Assembly: GCF_000311825.1 (NCBI RefSeq)
Contig: NZ_HE978566.1
Span: forward strand, 86,545-150,544
Source: Peptoniphilus grossensis ph5
Lineage (GTDB): Bacteria; Bacillota; Clostridia; Tissierellales; Peptoniphilaceae
Direction: 5' to 3'
DNA: 64,000 nt
Both the position numbers and the translations under genes were made by a program. How positions within the stretch are numbered: the first letter of the stretch is position 1; every line of letters starts with the position of its first letter. Shown one piece after another: positions 29,571 through 39,225 of the stretch. Below the pieces are notes generated by a model. The model did not search any database and was not told the origin of the DNA. It saw only the letters and a list, made by a program, of their open reading frames with translations.

Positions 29571-29642
29571 TACTCAAAATTTGGAGGTAAAAATGGTAAG
29601 GATAAGAAGTCCCACTTAAACAATTTAAGATATTAGACATTT

Positions 29643-29674
29643 AGCGATTGAAATATAAGTTCAGTCGCTTTTTT
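29643..29674 (+). terminator. leader hairpin with T-run before ssb
   Basis: AGCGATTGAA (29643-29652) pairs with TTCAGTCGCT (29660-29669), followed by six Ts, 33 bases before the ssb start. Confidence 0.7.
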
Positions 29675-29707
29675 AATTGAAATTTATAGATTAAGGAGAA
29701 GAAATTA

Positions 29708-30019
29708 ATGGACAGAGAAATGATAAATATTAATGCAAATTTAGTTAAGGAAGCTGAATTTTCAGAATTTGAAAAAGATGGAGAAAGTGTTCAAGTAGCA
29801 AATTTTGCTCTTGTTAAAAAATATGGAAAGGGCAAAGAATATACAAATTGCTCAGTATATGGAGAAAAGGTAGAAATTGTAAAAGATTTTGAAAAAGGAG
29901 ATCTAATCCATGTCTTTGGATATTTCAAAGAAAATAAAAAAGGAGATAAGGTCTACAAGAATTTTATAGTTAAATCACTAAACAAAATAGAAAATAAGAA
30001 AGAAAATGAGGAGGAATAA
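29708..30019 (+). CDS. ssb: single-stranded DNA-binding protein, short ICE type
   Basis: A 103-residue OB-fold protein with the SSB-like succession ANFALVKKYGKGKEYTNCSV and GDLIHVFGYFKEN. It coats single-stranded DNA during transfer or replication. It is shorter than chromosomal SSB and lacks the DDIPF-type acidic tip, ending instead in KENEEE. The Maff2 gene follows directly. Confidence 0.8.
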   Translation: MDREMININANLVKEAEFSEFEKDGESVQVANFALVKKYGKGKEYTNCSVYGEKVEIVKDFEKGDLIHVFGYFKENKKGDKVYKNFIVKSLNKIENKKENEEE

Positions 30020-30020
30020 T

Positions 30021-30179
30021 ATGGAATTTTTTACAGCTGGAGTTGGAGTTTTAAAGACACTTGTAACTGCAATTGGTGCAGGTTTAGGAGCATGGGGAGT
30101 TATTAACTTAATGGAAGGTTATGGTAATGATAACCCTGGTGCTAAATCTCAAGGTATTAAGCAATTTATGGCAAAATAA
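30021..30179 (+). pseudogene. Maff2 family membrane protein, N-terminal piece
   Basis: The first about 50 codons of Maff2, a pilin-like (VirB2-position) membrane protein of Tn1549-type ICEs, recognised by LMEGYGNDNPGAKSQGIKQ. The frame leaves native sequence at 30170 and meets a stop at 30177-30179 inside IME3. The rest lies at 46171-46236. Joined, the protein is 71 residues, the normal size. Confidence 0.88.
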
Positions 30180-30196
30180 GGACGGAATAACACAAC

Positions 30197-30276
30197 AAAT
30201 TCTCTAAAACAAATCACTAAATCAATGTAAGATTGAATGAAATCAATATTTATGCTATAATTAAATTAATCTAATA
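30197..30276 (+). repeat. direct repeat copy 1, carries a promoter
   Basis: About 80 bases nearly identical to 30723-30802 (few mismatches near the 3' part). It contains TTGAAT (30233-30238) and TATAAT (30256-30261) 17 bases apart, so both copies carry the same promoter. Confidence 0.85.
30233..30261 (+). promoter_or_regulatory. promoter in repeat copy 1
   Basis: TTGAAT, 17 bases, TATAAT. It would transcribe the structured, relatively GC-rich 30276-30374 leader and the two small membrane protein genes. Confidence 0.7.
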
Positions 30277-30374
30277 AAGAGCGGGTGAAGCTGCTACCGC
30301 GGAAGGTGCAGTCATTGTTGAAGTTACTGCATTAAACCATGCAATAGATAATTGTCAGAGAGTTTGGAGGCTTT

Positions 30375-30548
30375 ATGATGCGTAAAAGTAGATTAGAAAA
30401 GTTCAGAAATATGCTATTGATAATAGCTATATTTACGACGTTTTTGTCATCATTGTACTTCTTTTTTAGAATAAGAGATTATATAATAGCACTTATTTTT
30501 TTTATTTCGTTTCTTCTTTTGATGATGTTAAGGCAGTCTAATGGGTAA
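30375..30548 (+). CDS. small membrane protein, IME3
   Basis: A 57-codon frame starting at ATG 30375 (or 30378), with TTGGAGG eight bases upstream. It has a basic N-terminus and two hydrophobic stretches. It overlaps the next gene by 8 bases. The function is unknown. Confidence 0.5.
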   Translation: MMRKSRLEKFRNMLLIIAIFTTFLSSLYFFFRIRDYIIALIFFISFLLLMMLRQSNG

Positions 30549-30747
30549 AATAGTGTATCTAATAATTCAAATTATAGTTATTACATGTATTTTTGCGATT
30601 GCTATAACTGCCAGTTATTTTGGACTTCCAAATCCAATTGGAGTAATAATAGGAGTTATACTATTTATAGTTTATGATGTTTTATTTATGACTTTAATAG
30701 ATAAATTCGAAAAAAGAAGACGCAAATTCTCTAAAACAAATCACTAA
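30541..30747 (+). CDS. small membrane protein, IME3
   Basis: A 68-residue protein with two membrane segments (about 5-25 and 31-52) and a strongly basic end (KFEKRRRKFSK). The start overlaps the previous small membrane gene and the end lies within repeat copy 2. The pair is probably translated together. The function is unknown. Confidence 0.5.
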   Translation: MGKIVYLIIQIIVITCIFAIAITASYFGLPNPIGVIIGVILFIVYDVLFMTLIDKFEKRRRKFSKTNH

Positions 30748-30802
30748 ATCAATGTAAGATTGAATGAAATCAATATTCATACTATAATTAAATAAATCTA
30801 AT
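30723..30802 (+). repeat. direct repeat copy 2, carries a promoter
   Basis: Second copy of the repeat at 30197-30276. Its first 25 bases also encode the end of the 30541 gene. Confidence 0.85.
30760..30788 (+). promoter_or_regulatory. promoter in repeat copy 2
   Basis: TTGAAT (30760-30765), 17 bases, TATAAT (30783-30788), placed to drive the XRE-type regulator gene at 30824. Confidence 0.75.
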
Positions 30803-30823
30803 GAACAGAAAAAGAGGGATATT

Positions 30824-31042
30824 ATGGCACTTAACTATAAACCATTATGGATACAGTTAGCAAAAAAAGGATTAAAGAAAACAGATGTAATAGATATGGC
30901 AGGACTTACAACAAATGTTATGGCACAAATGGGCAAGGATAAACCAATTACATTTAAAAATTTAGAAAGAATATGTAAGGCTCTATCTTGCACTCCTAAT
31001 GATATTATTAGTTTTGAAGACAATTTTAGTGAAGAGGAATAG
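30824..31042 (+). CDS. Cro/CI-type helix-turn-helix regulator
   Basis: A 72-residue protein almost fully covered by an XRE/HTH_26-type DNA-binding domain (KKGLKKTDVIDMAGLTTNVM, then FKNLERICKALSCTPNDII). A repeated promoter region stands in front of it and before the small membrane genes, so it may regulate both copies. Confidence 0.85.
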   Translation: MALNYKPLWIQLAKKGLKKTDVIDMAGLTTNVMAQMGKDKPITFKNLERICKALSCTPNDIISFEDNFSEEE

Positions 31043-31045
31043 TGA

Positions 31046-31213
31046 ATGACTTTAAGGATAGAAGATCAAGCTAGGGATTATCCGAAATTGGTATTAGGCT
31101 TTGATGAAGCTGAAGACAACATTGATCAAGAGACTGGTCAAATAAAAAGCTTTAAGACAGATGACAAAACTAAGTCAACTAAGAAAAACCATAGCAAAGG
31201 TGCAGAGAGGTAA
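31046..31213 (+). CDS. short hypothetical protein
   Basis: A 55-codon frame starting 3 bases after the HTH gene, with a weak ribosome binding site (GAAGAGG). The C-terminal half is lysine-rich and polar. It is followed by a terminator. No domain is recognisable; it may be a gene remnant. Confidence 0.35.
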   Translation: MTLRIEDQARDYPKLVLGFDEAEDNIDQETGQIKSFKTDDKTKSTKKNHSKGAER

Positions 31214-31218
31214 ATATT

Positions 31219-31247
31219 GGCAGTATTCGGACTGCCTTTATTTTTTT
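31219..31247 (+). terminator. strong terminator after the HTH operon
   Basis: GGCAGT (31219-31224) and ACTGCC (31231-31236) pair, loop ATTCGG, followed by TTTATTTTTTT. A group II intron remnant begins immediately downstream. Confidence 0.85.
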
Positions 31248-31671
31248 GTTATGAAGGGCATGTTTTAATGCTGGGGTAAAAATCCTTACAGAGCGTAGTC
31301 ACCAACGAATCTAATAGCGACTTGCAAGTTTTAGATGGTGACATCTAGGAGAGAGAAAGCAATAGCGAAATAGTAGTAACAACGAATAGTGAGAAGTCAG
31401 CAGAATCCATAGTAGCGAAGAAGTTTCTGTAATGGAAATGGAGCGAAGGGAGGAACGATATTTATTGTAATATTTGAAAAGGATACACTATGACTTGATG
31501 GAAGACAAGGAAGGACGTATTCATCTCTTAAGGTTCAGATACAAAAAGAATAAAGTTAAATAGATACATAAGTAATAAATAATATGATACAAGAAAATCT
31601 TGAATCGCCGTATGCCGAACAGTACGTACGGGTGGTGTGAGAGGGGCTATAAATTAGCCCCTACTCGATTT
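31248..31671 (+). ncRNA. group II intron remnant without its reverse transcriptase gene
   Basis: The 3' part is clear: domain V at about 31602-31637 (CGCCGTATGCC, loop GAAC, bulge, GTACGTACGG) and domain VI at about 31640-31668 (AGGGGCTA paired with TAGCCCCT), ending CTACTCGAT. The upstream part (31265-31460) resembles intron domains I-III (GTGAGAAGTCAGCAGAA, GAAGTTTCTGTAATGGAA). There is no reverse transcriptase frame, so the maturase region is deleted. Its location right after a terminator is characteristic of bacterial class C introns. The 5' end is estimated. Confidence 0.75.
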
Positions 31672-31895
31672 TAGTCAATCTAACTTATGGTCTAAGACAT
31701 CACAAAAAAATTATAGCCAACTCTTCTAATATGTAAACTAAAAATAGTGTCTTGTGAAACTGATGTGAAAATGCATAAAAAGTGGCAAAAAACCTTGAAA
31801 AGTGGTAATATTTATGTGTATAGATTCTTTTTCATCGGAATAAATTTCATTATATATGGGATGTTTCTGAAAAAAAGAAAGAAAAGGAGGAAATA

Positions 31896-34800
31896 ATGTT
31901 AAAATGTAAAAAAATAACAGCATTTTTTTTAGCTTGTTTAATGCTGTTAAGTACAATTGTACCAACTGGTGAAGCATTTGCGCAAGGTGCAAATCATTTG
32001 TCAAAAACAAGAATTAGTAGGATAGAAGTCAAAGATCTAAAAGGTAATACCATTGATCTTAATGAGAAAATTGAGGAAGACAAGGACTGCAGACTAGAAA
32101 TAGACTGGGATGCCAGTGAATATGGAGCAGATATTAAAAAAGGAGACTATTTTAATGTCAGTCTTCCTAAAGGTTTTAAGGCATCAAAAAGCAACTTTGT
32201 AGTACATACTCTTGACGGAGTGCAAGTTGCAAAAGCACAAGTAAATAACCCTAATTCTGAATCGGGGGGGGGGGGGGGGTACTCTAAAGGTAGTATTTAC
32301 AAGCCTTGTAGAGGATAAAACAGATGTAAAAGGTAGTATTGGCATCGAAGGAAGCCTACTAAGTATAAGCAATCCTCCTGAAGAAAAAGAATCAAAAATT
32401 AAAAAAGATGAAGCATCAATTGAAAAAACGATAAATACTGAAAATAATGAAAATCTTGAGAAAACGAATCAATTAAAAAATGACAAGGTCAATGAAGAAA
32501 ATCAAGGTTTAGATAATTCAAATGTAGAGGGCCAAGAGGTCAGGGAAGAATTACAAAATAAATCATCAACAGACATTAATAAATTAAATGCACCGTCAGA
32601 AAGAGTAGCAGATTATAGTTTGAATTTGAAATGGAATTCTAGCGGAGATGGAAGCATAGAAAAGGATACTTTAACTGTTGGTGGGAAAAGCTCTGAAAAA
32701 ATTACCTTGGATATTGACTTCTCAATCAGTGTCAAAGATGGTGAGGGCTTAGCCCCAGGTGAAGTAAAGATTAGGATTCCAAACTTTCTACTTGATGAGA
32801 GAGGAGGTAGTAAAGCTGCCGAATTAGATAAGGATACAATTCCTTTTGTAAAAAAAGGGCAAACAGGAGGTAGAACTTCTTTTTCTTATAGTATCGAGGG
32901 TAATGACCTAGTTTTGACTAATTATGAGACTATATCTGGAAAATATAGTATGAATGCAGTATTAAATTATAAACATTATCCATATAGAGTTGAAAGTGGT
33001 TTAGAAAAAGATATACAAGCAAGTTTTACTTTAGAAAATAATGGCCAAGCAATAAAATCAAATACACTAAAATTAAAAAATCACACTGAAACCAACATTA
33101 AGAAAAATGGAAGGAATTCTAAATGGGTTCAAGAAAAAAGAGAAGTGTGGGATGAAAATTGGGGAGAAAAGCCAAAAGACTCCGAAGATTATTTTTATAC
33201 AATATGGAAGATAAATTTTGAGTTTGAAAATAATCTACAACCCGTAAATACAATTATTGACCCACAAGTGACACCAGGAGAAGCTATAGCACGACTGGAC
33301 AAATATGGTGACAAGTACAAAATAGTTGGTCAAGCAAAAGATGGTAAAATTGTAATAGGTACTTCCTCCTATTATCCAGAGGAGAAAAAGCTATTTTATA
33401 TACTCTGCAGACACAGGAAGGATTCATTAAAGGATAATCCTGACCTAACAATAAAAAATGTAGATAAAGTATCTATTGAAGGTGTTGATACAAACTATGA
33501 ACACAACTCTCATGATGAGATAACAGTTTCTCATCAATACAAATATGAACCACCAAAAAGAATGGAAGATAAGCATGATATTGATGACTTTTCTAAAACA
33601 GCAAAAAATGCAGCTTATAATAAGGGTATCTTTTTAGAGGATGGTTTTGTAGATGTAACTTTTGATCTTTCAGCTAGGTATAAGAGTTTTGATAGAGAAA
33701 AAGGAATAGGGGCTAAAATTGAATTTATAGACGAAGGGCCACTATCTATAAATGATTCAGAAAAATTAACCCCTCTGGATGAGTATTATTTTACATCAAT
33801 AAAACCGAGTATGTATTTAGAGGAAATTGTTGAAACTCCCGATGGTGATAAAGAAGAAGAATTGGGAACAGTAAGTGATATTGGAACAGCTGAGGTTTTC
33901 TATAAAAATGATCCTGCAGGAGAATGGATAAAATTTAAAGATTTGAAATTAAGCTCAAAAGATAGCTGGCTACAATTTGATGGTGATGATAAACCAATTA
34001 GTATGGATGGCAAGCCAGTTTCTGTTAAAGTTGAACTCACCCTTACCAGAGGCACATTTATGTCAGGAGGTATTGATATAGGTGCAAAAATAATAGCTTC
34101 TGATAGGATAAAACAATTATTAGATGCTGATGGGTCTGTAAAAATCACTAATGAGGCATCATCTTCAATAAGCAAATTAGATGGAAGTAGGAAACTTAAT
34201 GCAAAAGACAAGACAAACCTGTATATTCAAGGACCAAAATTTGAGGGGAATATGGGTAAACAATCAGAACTTGTTGGAGAGCTTGATCAAATCAACAAAA
34301 CTGCAGAGATTGACTATTCTATTGGTTTTGAATTAAGAGAACAGACAGGTAAAGCAACTTCAGCTGATTGGAAAATACTCAATGAATCTGTCTTTTATGA
34401 CCTGCTTCCAAAAGGAATAACAGAAAAGAATGTAAAGGATATTAGATTAGGATCAATTGCAAAATGGCTTAATTTTCATGTGGGACCAAGTTATTATAAC
34501 GGGGATGTTAAAGGAAACGTTTTGAAAGACTTTAGCTATACCACTGAGTTCATAGATAACTGGAAGGGTACTGGGCAGACGATGATGAAAATATCTGTTA
34601 ACACCTCTGGCGCACAAGAAGCTGTGAAAGATATAGTTTCAATAATAGTCAGGTATAGGCTTATTGTAACTTTCGATCAAATTGAAGAATTAGATTCTAA
34701 ATTAGACAACAAGGTAGCTTTTAGCCCTAATTCAACTAGTGGTATTAAAAATGGGAACGCTGATGTAAGCAGTGAAAAATTCCCTGAAAGATTAAAAGAA

Positions 34801-37542
34801 AAGTACGGAGATTTTTCTAATATTAGTAATGAAGGACAGGAAGATATCCAAAATAAGTTCTTTAGAGACACTACACAAAAAATAGACTTACCGAAAGCGT
34901 CAGAACTTTCCTATGTAAAATCTGTAGGAACACAAAAAGAAGTCTTTAAGAGTTCGCTAGAAATTAATGAAGGGGAAGAGTATGAATATAAATTAAGACT
35001 CAAGACTCCAGAAAAAACTAGAACAAAGAACCTTATTTTCTATGATGTCCTTGAAGATGACCATGGCAATAACCCATATTGGCAAGGTAAGTTTAAGGAA
35101 ATAACAGAAGGAAATAGTGGGAAATATGATGTAGCTCCTAAATATTATTACTCTACTAAGGACAATATCCATATTTATAATGAAGATGGAACATTAACAG
35201 ATCAGGGTAATTTAGATAATAAGGATGTATGGACAGATGTAAAACCTGAATCGGATAAAATCACAGCCATAGCAATAGATCTAAGAAAAACAAAAGATGG
35301 AAATGATTTTATTATGCCAGAAAACTCCTCTTTGTATTTAACTATAAAGATGGAAGGCATCCCTAAAAATTATAGTGAATACTCAGATTACGTAGCTAAT
35401 AAAGATAACAAGAATAATCCTATTAAGGCTTATAATACGACGATATTACAATCTACTTTAATTGATGAGCTGGGAAATGAAACCACAAATGCTAGAAGAG
35501 CTAATACAACGAAAGTATCAATAAAAACTACTGAATTAAAAGTTTCAAAGAAATGGGAAAACTTACCAGGCAAAAACTTAGATGATATTGATCAGGTGCA
35601 AGTTCAATTATACAGAGATGGTGAAGCAGTTGAAGGTAAAACTTTAGCTTTAAACAAAGATAATGGTTGGAGCGATTCATTTATTGGCCTTAAGACTCTA
35701 GATCTTGCTAACAATAAAGAATATGAATACACTGCTAAAGAAGTTGGTGAAGTTGACGGACTTGTAAAAATTGCTGATAGAACATTTGAAGTTAGCTATG
35801 AAAATGACAGCTCAAAGAAAAGCACTGTAATTACAAATAAAGAGACAATTAAACCAACTCCACTAGACCCACCAAAGACAGACATCAAAGTAGAAAAAAT
35901 CTGGCAAGGAAAAGATGGAAAAACTATTGATGCACCAGTAGAAAAGATTGAAGTAGAACTCTACAGAGATGGAGAAAAGACAGATAAGAAGCTAGAACTA
36001 AACAAAGGCAACAATTGGACTGTAGTCTTTAAAGACTTAGATGTAGTAGAAAAACTAGACTCCGAAAAAGCCTACGAATACACAGTAAAAGAAGTAGGCG
36101 AAGAAAAAGGTCTATATGAACTAGAAAATAAAAAGTTTAGAGTAAGCTACACAGGATCTATGGAAGAAGGCTTTAAAATAACAAACAAGTTAGAAGAAAC
36201 CTCTACACCATGGACACCAATTACTCCATCAAAAGAAGACATCAAAGTAGAAAAGATTTGGCAAGACAAAGATGGAAAAGAAATATCAGCTCCAGTAGAC
36301 AAAATTGAAGTAGAACTCTATAGAGACGGAAAATCTACAGATAAAAAATTAACTCTAAATGCAGAAAACAACTGGACTGGAGAATTTAAAGACTTAGATG
36401 TAGTAGAAAAACTAGACTCCGAAAAAGCCTACGAATACACAGTAAAAGAAGTAGGAGAAGAAAAAGGTCTATATGAACTAGAAAATAAAAAGTTTAGAGT
36501 AAGCTACACAGGATCTATGGAAGAAGGCTTTAAAATAACAAACAAGTTAGAGGAAACCTCAAGCCCATGGACACCAATTACTCCATCAAAAGAAGACCTT
36601 AAAGTAGAAAAAATTTGGCAAGATAAAGATGGAAAAGAAACAGCAGCCCCAGTAGAAAAAATAGAGGTAGAACTCTATAGAGACGGAAAATCTACAGGCA
36701 AAAAGCTAGAACTAAACAAAGCCAATAATTGGAGTGGAGAATTTAAAGACTTAGACGTAGTAGAAAAATTAGACTCAAAAGAGGCCTATAAATATTCAGT
36801 AAAAGAAGTCGGAGAAGAAACAGGATCAATTAAGCTGAATGGAAATTGGTACAAAGTAAATTACAGTGGGTCTATGAAAGATGGCTTTACAATAATAAAT
36901 AAAGAAGAGCCTAAAACACCACCAACACCATCTGAACCAGATACTATAACGATTAAAGTTAAGAAAGACTGGACTTTATATGGAAATAAGCCAGTAGACA
37001 AAATCATGGTTGAACTATATCGAGATGGAAAAGCTACAGGAAAACTTCTTGAGTTAAATAAAGATAATAATTGGAGTGGAGAATTCAAGAACTTAGATGT
37101 TAAGGAAAGTGCAAATTCAAAGCATGACTACCACTATACGATAAAAGAAATTGGTGAAGTTGGAAATACAATAAAACTAGATGGAAGATGGTTTGATGTC
37201 AATTATCTTGGCAATATGAAAGATGGATTTACAATTGTAAATAAAGAAGAAAAACCAACAGAGCCAGGTAAGCCAGAAGAACCAAATAAACCTAATGACC
37301 CACAAGAACCAAATACGCCTGAAACTCCAAAAGAGCCAGAAAAGCCAAATAATCCTGGAAAACCAGTTAAACCAAATACTCCTAAGACTCCTTTACCAGG
37401 TAAGCCTCTACCTAAAACAGGAAACGGATTAAATCCATCAACCTATGCTTGGATTTTATTGGGACTTGGTAATCTTTCTACTTTTGCTGGAATTCAAAGA
37501 AAAAAGAGAATAAATTCAAGAAGAAAGAAAAATGTCAAATAA
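31896..37542 (+). CDS. giant LPXTG surface adhesin with Cna-B repeats, out of frame at a poly-G tract
   Basis: A cell-wall-anchored adhesin. ATG 31896 has AAGGAGG upstream and opens a signal peptide ending near VPTGEAFAQG. The frame hits 16 Gs at 32264-32279 and stops at 32318 (140 codons). After the tract another frame is open without a stop to 37542; with 15 or 18 Gs the whole gene encodes about 1881 residues. The downstream half alone has an ATG at 32620 but no signal peptide. The body holds adhesin-like domains, then five Cna-B repeats (from about 35530 to 37246), a Pro-rich spacer, and the sorting signal LPKTG, a membrane segment and a basic tail. Confidence 0.88.
32264..32279 (+). repeat. 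poly-G tract of 16, putative phase-variation switch
   Basis: Sixteen Gs within an AT-rich gene. Loss of one G or gain of two restores the adhesin frame. In frame it encodes a glycine run between NPNSES and TLKVVFTSLV. Confidence 0.9.
35878..36592 (+). repeat. tandem 357-bp repeat within the adhesin gene
   Basis: Two adjacent Cna-B units are nearly identical at the DNA level with a period of 357 bp (119 codons), for example GACTTAGATGTAGTAGAAAA at 36034 and 36391. Further diverged units lie on both sides. Copy number may vary by recombination. Confidence 0.8.
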
Positions 37543-38197
37543 GCAAAAAAAAGATTATCTAAGTAAATTTCTTCTTGCAGTCGGGTTAATATTCATTGTT
37601 TTTTCTATTGCTTTTCTATTTCTAAACCATAAGAGGATAGAATTAAAGAAAGAAGAATCCATTAATCTGGAAAGACAAATAAAGCAAGAATTACCTCCTT
37701 TTGAAAATCACGAACAGGAGAATAAACCTGAAGAGATAGAACAAAATGTTGCATCAAAAGACTCTATAAAAGATACAGCTATAGGCGTTCTTAGAATCGA
37801 TAAGATAGGAGTAATTACCCCTATTAGTGACAATACAAGTGAACAATCTTTATTAGAAGGTTCAGGTATTGTTGAAGATACAGATATACCGACTTCAGAG
37901 GAAAATACTATAACTGTTCTTGCGGGACACAGAGGAGGGATAAACGAAACACAATCCTTTCTAAATATCGACAAGTTGGAAAAAGGTGATGAGCTAAAGA
38001 TTACTACTAGGAAAGAAGAACTCTATTACAAAGTAGTAGATAAAGAAGTGATTGAACCTACGGATTGGAGTAAATTTACACGAGAAGAAGGAAAGACCAA
38101 ACTCTTTTTAATGGCGTGTCACCCCTATCCCAAAAACGATAAAAGGCTTTTAGTAAAAGCTGAGCTAATCAAAAATGATGAAGAGATAAACAATTAA
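37532..38197 (+). CDS. sortase (class C/D-like)
   Basis: The 221-residue protein has an N-terminal membrane anchor (about 12-30) and a sortase domain. Catalytic residues are visible: His in LAGHRG, Cys in LMACHPYP and Arg in NDKRLLVKAE. It cleaves LPXTG-type signals and attaches proteins to the cell wall or polymerises pilins. It overlaps the adhesin gene by 11 bases, so the adhesin is its likely substrate and its translation may depend on whether ribosomes read through the adhesin frame. Confidence 0.9.
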   Translation: MSNKQKKDYLSKFLLAVGLIFIVFSIAFLFLNHKRIELKKEESINLERQIKQELPPFENHEQENKPEEIEQNVASKDSIKDTAIGVLRIDKIGVITPISDNTSEQSLLEGSGIVEDTDIPTSEENTITVLAGHRGGINETQSFLNIDKLEKGDELKITTRKEELYYKVVDKEVIEPTDWSKFTREEGKTKLFLMACHPYPKNDKRLLVKAELIKNDEEINN

Positions 38198-38210
38198 ATT
38201 AGCAATATAA

Positions 38211-38250
38211 AAAACTATCCATTGAAATTATTCTTTGGATAGTTTTTTGG
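38211..38250 (+). terminator. terminator after the sortase gene
   Basis: AAAACTATCCA (38211-38221) pairs perfectly with TGGATAGTTTT (38236-38246), continuing into Ts. Confidence 0.85.
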
Positions 38251-38332
38251 TATGACGGGTATGAAATCGGCTGCAAATTTTCATGAAAATTTGTCAGTTT
38301 ATTAAAGTTGTTTAAAATTAAAAAATAAAGAA

Positions 38333-38542
38333 TTGAATAGAGAAGTAGCATTCTATTTAACTTCAATTATTAGGCAAGCTTTAAAAAATACTGAATATAA
38401 AGATCAAATATCTAGCACAGTATTGACAGATATAAAAATTAAATTGCCAATAGACAGTAGAGGTACTTCAGATTGGGATTACATGGAAAGAAATATAGAA
38501 AACATAAAATTAAAATGGAATATAGCAAATTATAATATTTAA
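38333..38542 (+). pseudogene. remnant of a type I restriction S-subunit-like gene
   Basis: A 69-codon frame beginning with TTG whose sequence (TVLTDIKIKLPIDSRGTSDWDYME) resembles the C-terminal target recognition/conserved segment of restriction specificity proteins. There is no ribosome binding site and no upstream coding part, so it is a 3' fragment left by deletion. Confidence 0.45.
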
Positions 38543-38546
38543 AACG

Positions 38547-38581
38547 AAAACGATTAGAAATAAAAATCTAGTCGTTTTTTT
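38547..38581 (+). terminator. leader hairpin with T-run before the third DUF3847 gene
   Basis: AAAACGATTAGA (38547-38558) pairs with TCTAGTCGTTTT (38567-38578), followed by Ts, 22 bases before the start. Confidence 0.72.
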
Positions 38582-38602
38582 ATTACAAGAAAGGATATAA
38601 GT

Positions 38603-38893
38603 ATGAAAAAATTAGAACAAATAAGACAAGAGTCAAAAGAAATAAAAGATAAAATTGATGATACAGAGGAAAGATTAAGGCAACTAAAAAATCAAGAAAA
38701 GAAAATATTAAAACAAGACATAGTAAAAAGAAGAAAAGAAAGAACTCATAGGCTAATAACAAGAGGAGCAATCTTAGAAAGCCTTATAGAAAATGCAGAA
38801 GAACTAACAGATGAAGAAATAAAAATCCTATTAGAAGAAGCAACAAAGACAAAAGAATTTAAAGAAATACTAAAAATAATGAGAGAAAATTAG
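38603..38893 (+). CDS. DUF3847 family protein, relaxase-associated
   Basis: A 96-residue charged helical protein with an N-terminal coiled coil and the family motif RLITRGAILESLI, as in 9261 and 23545. AGAAAGGA serves as ribosome binding site. The oriT-like region and relaxase gene follow. Confidence 0.78.
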   Translation: MKKLEQIRQESKEIKDKIDDTEERLRQLKNQEKKILKQDIVKRRKERTHRLITRGAILESLIENAEELTDEEIKILLEEATKTKEFKEILKIMREN

Positions 38894-38914
38894 GAAAATA
38901 AAATAATCAAATCT

Positions 38915-38965
38915 CCCTTAGATTTTCTAAGGGCGCAATTATACACCCTAAAGGGTGCTTGCGTC
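38915..38965 (+). other. oriT-like palindromic region of IME3
   Basis: CCCTTAGA/TCTAAGGG (38915-38933) forms a hairpin, followed by GCGCAATTATA and the palindrome CACCCTAAAGGGTG (38944-38957), then CTTGCGT. The remainder up to 39225 holds CCTGCGGAG, CTTGCAGGGAG and other short inverted repeats, but no gene. Confidence 0.6.
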
Positions 38966-39081
38966 CTGCGGAGCCAAACCCTTGCAGGGAGCAACAACCA
39001 TTCGCTTTTTAAAAGTCAAGGGTAAATAAACTCGCTAACGCTCGCCCTTGACTTTTAAAATTTGAAATGAACAAAACAATT

Positions 39082-39130
39082 AAGCCGACATACTGAAACA
39101 ACAAAAATTAATTCAGTAGTCGGCTTTTTC
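39082..39130 (+). terminator. leader hairpin with T-run before the IME3 relaxase
   Basis: AAGCCGAC and ACTGAA pair with TTCAGT and GTCGGCTT around a two- to three-base bulge, followed by Ts. Confidence 0.65.
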
Positions 39131-39225
39131 TATTCTATCATTTCAAAACGCTCATTCACAAAGTGGATATAAAAATCTATTAAGCCTCCACCTAAAACAA
39201 CAAGAAAAGAAAGGAAGTGATAAAA

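Noticed and set aside
32620-37542. Adhesin as an independent gene starting at ATG 32620
   Set aside because: The frame is open back to the poly-G tract without a stop, there is no ribosome binding site, and the signal peptide is in the upstream frame.
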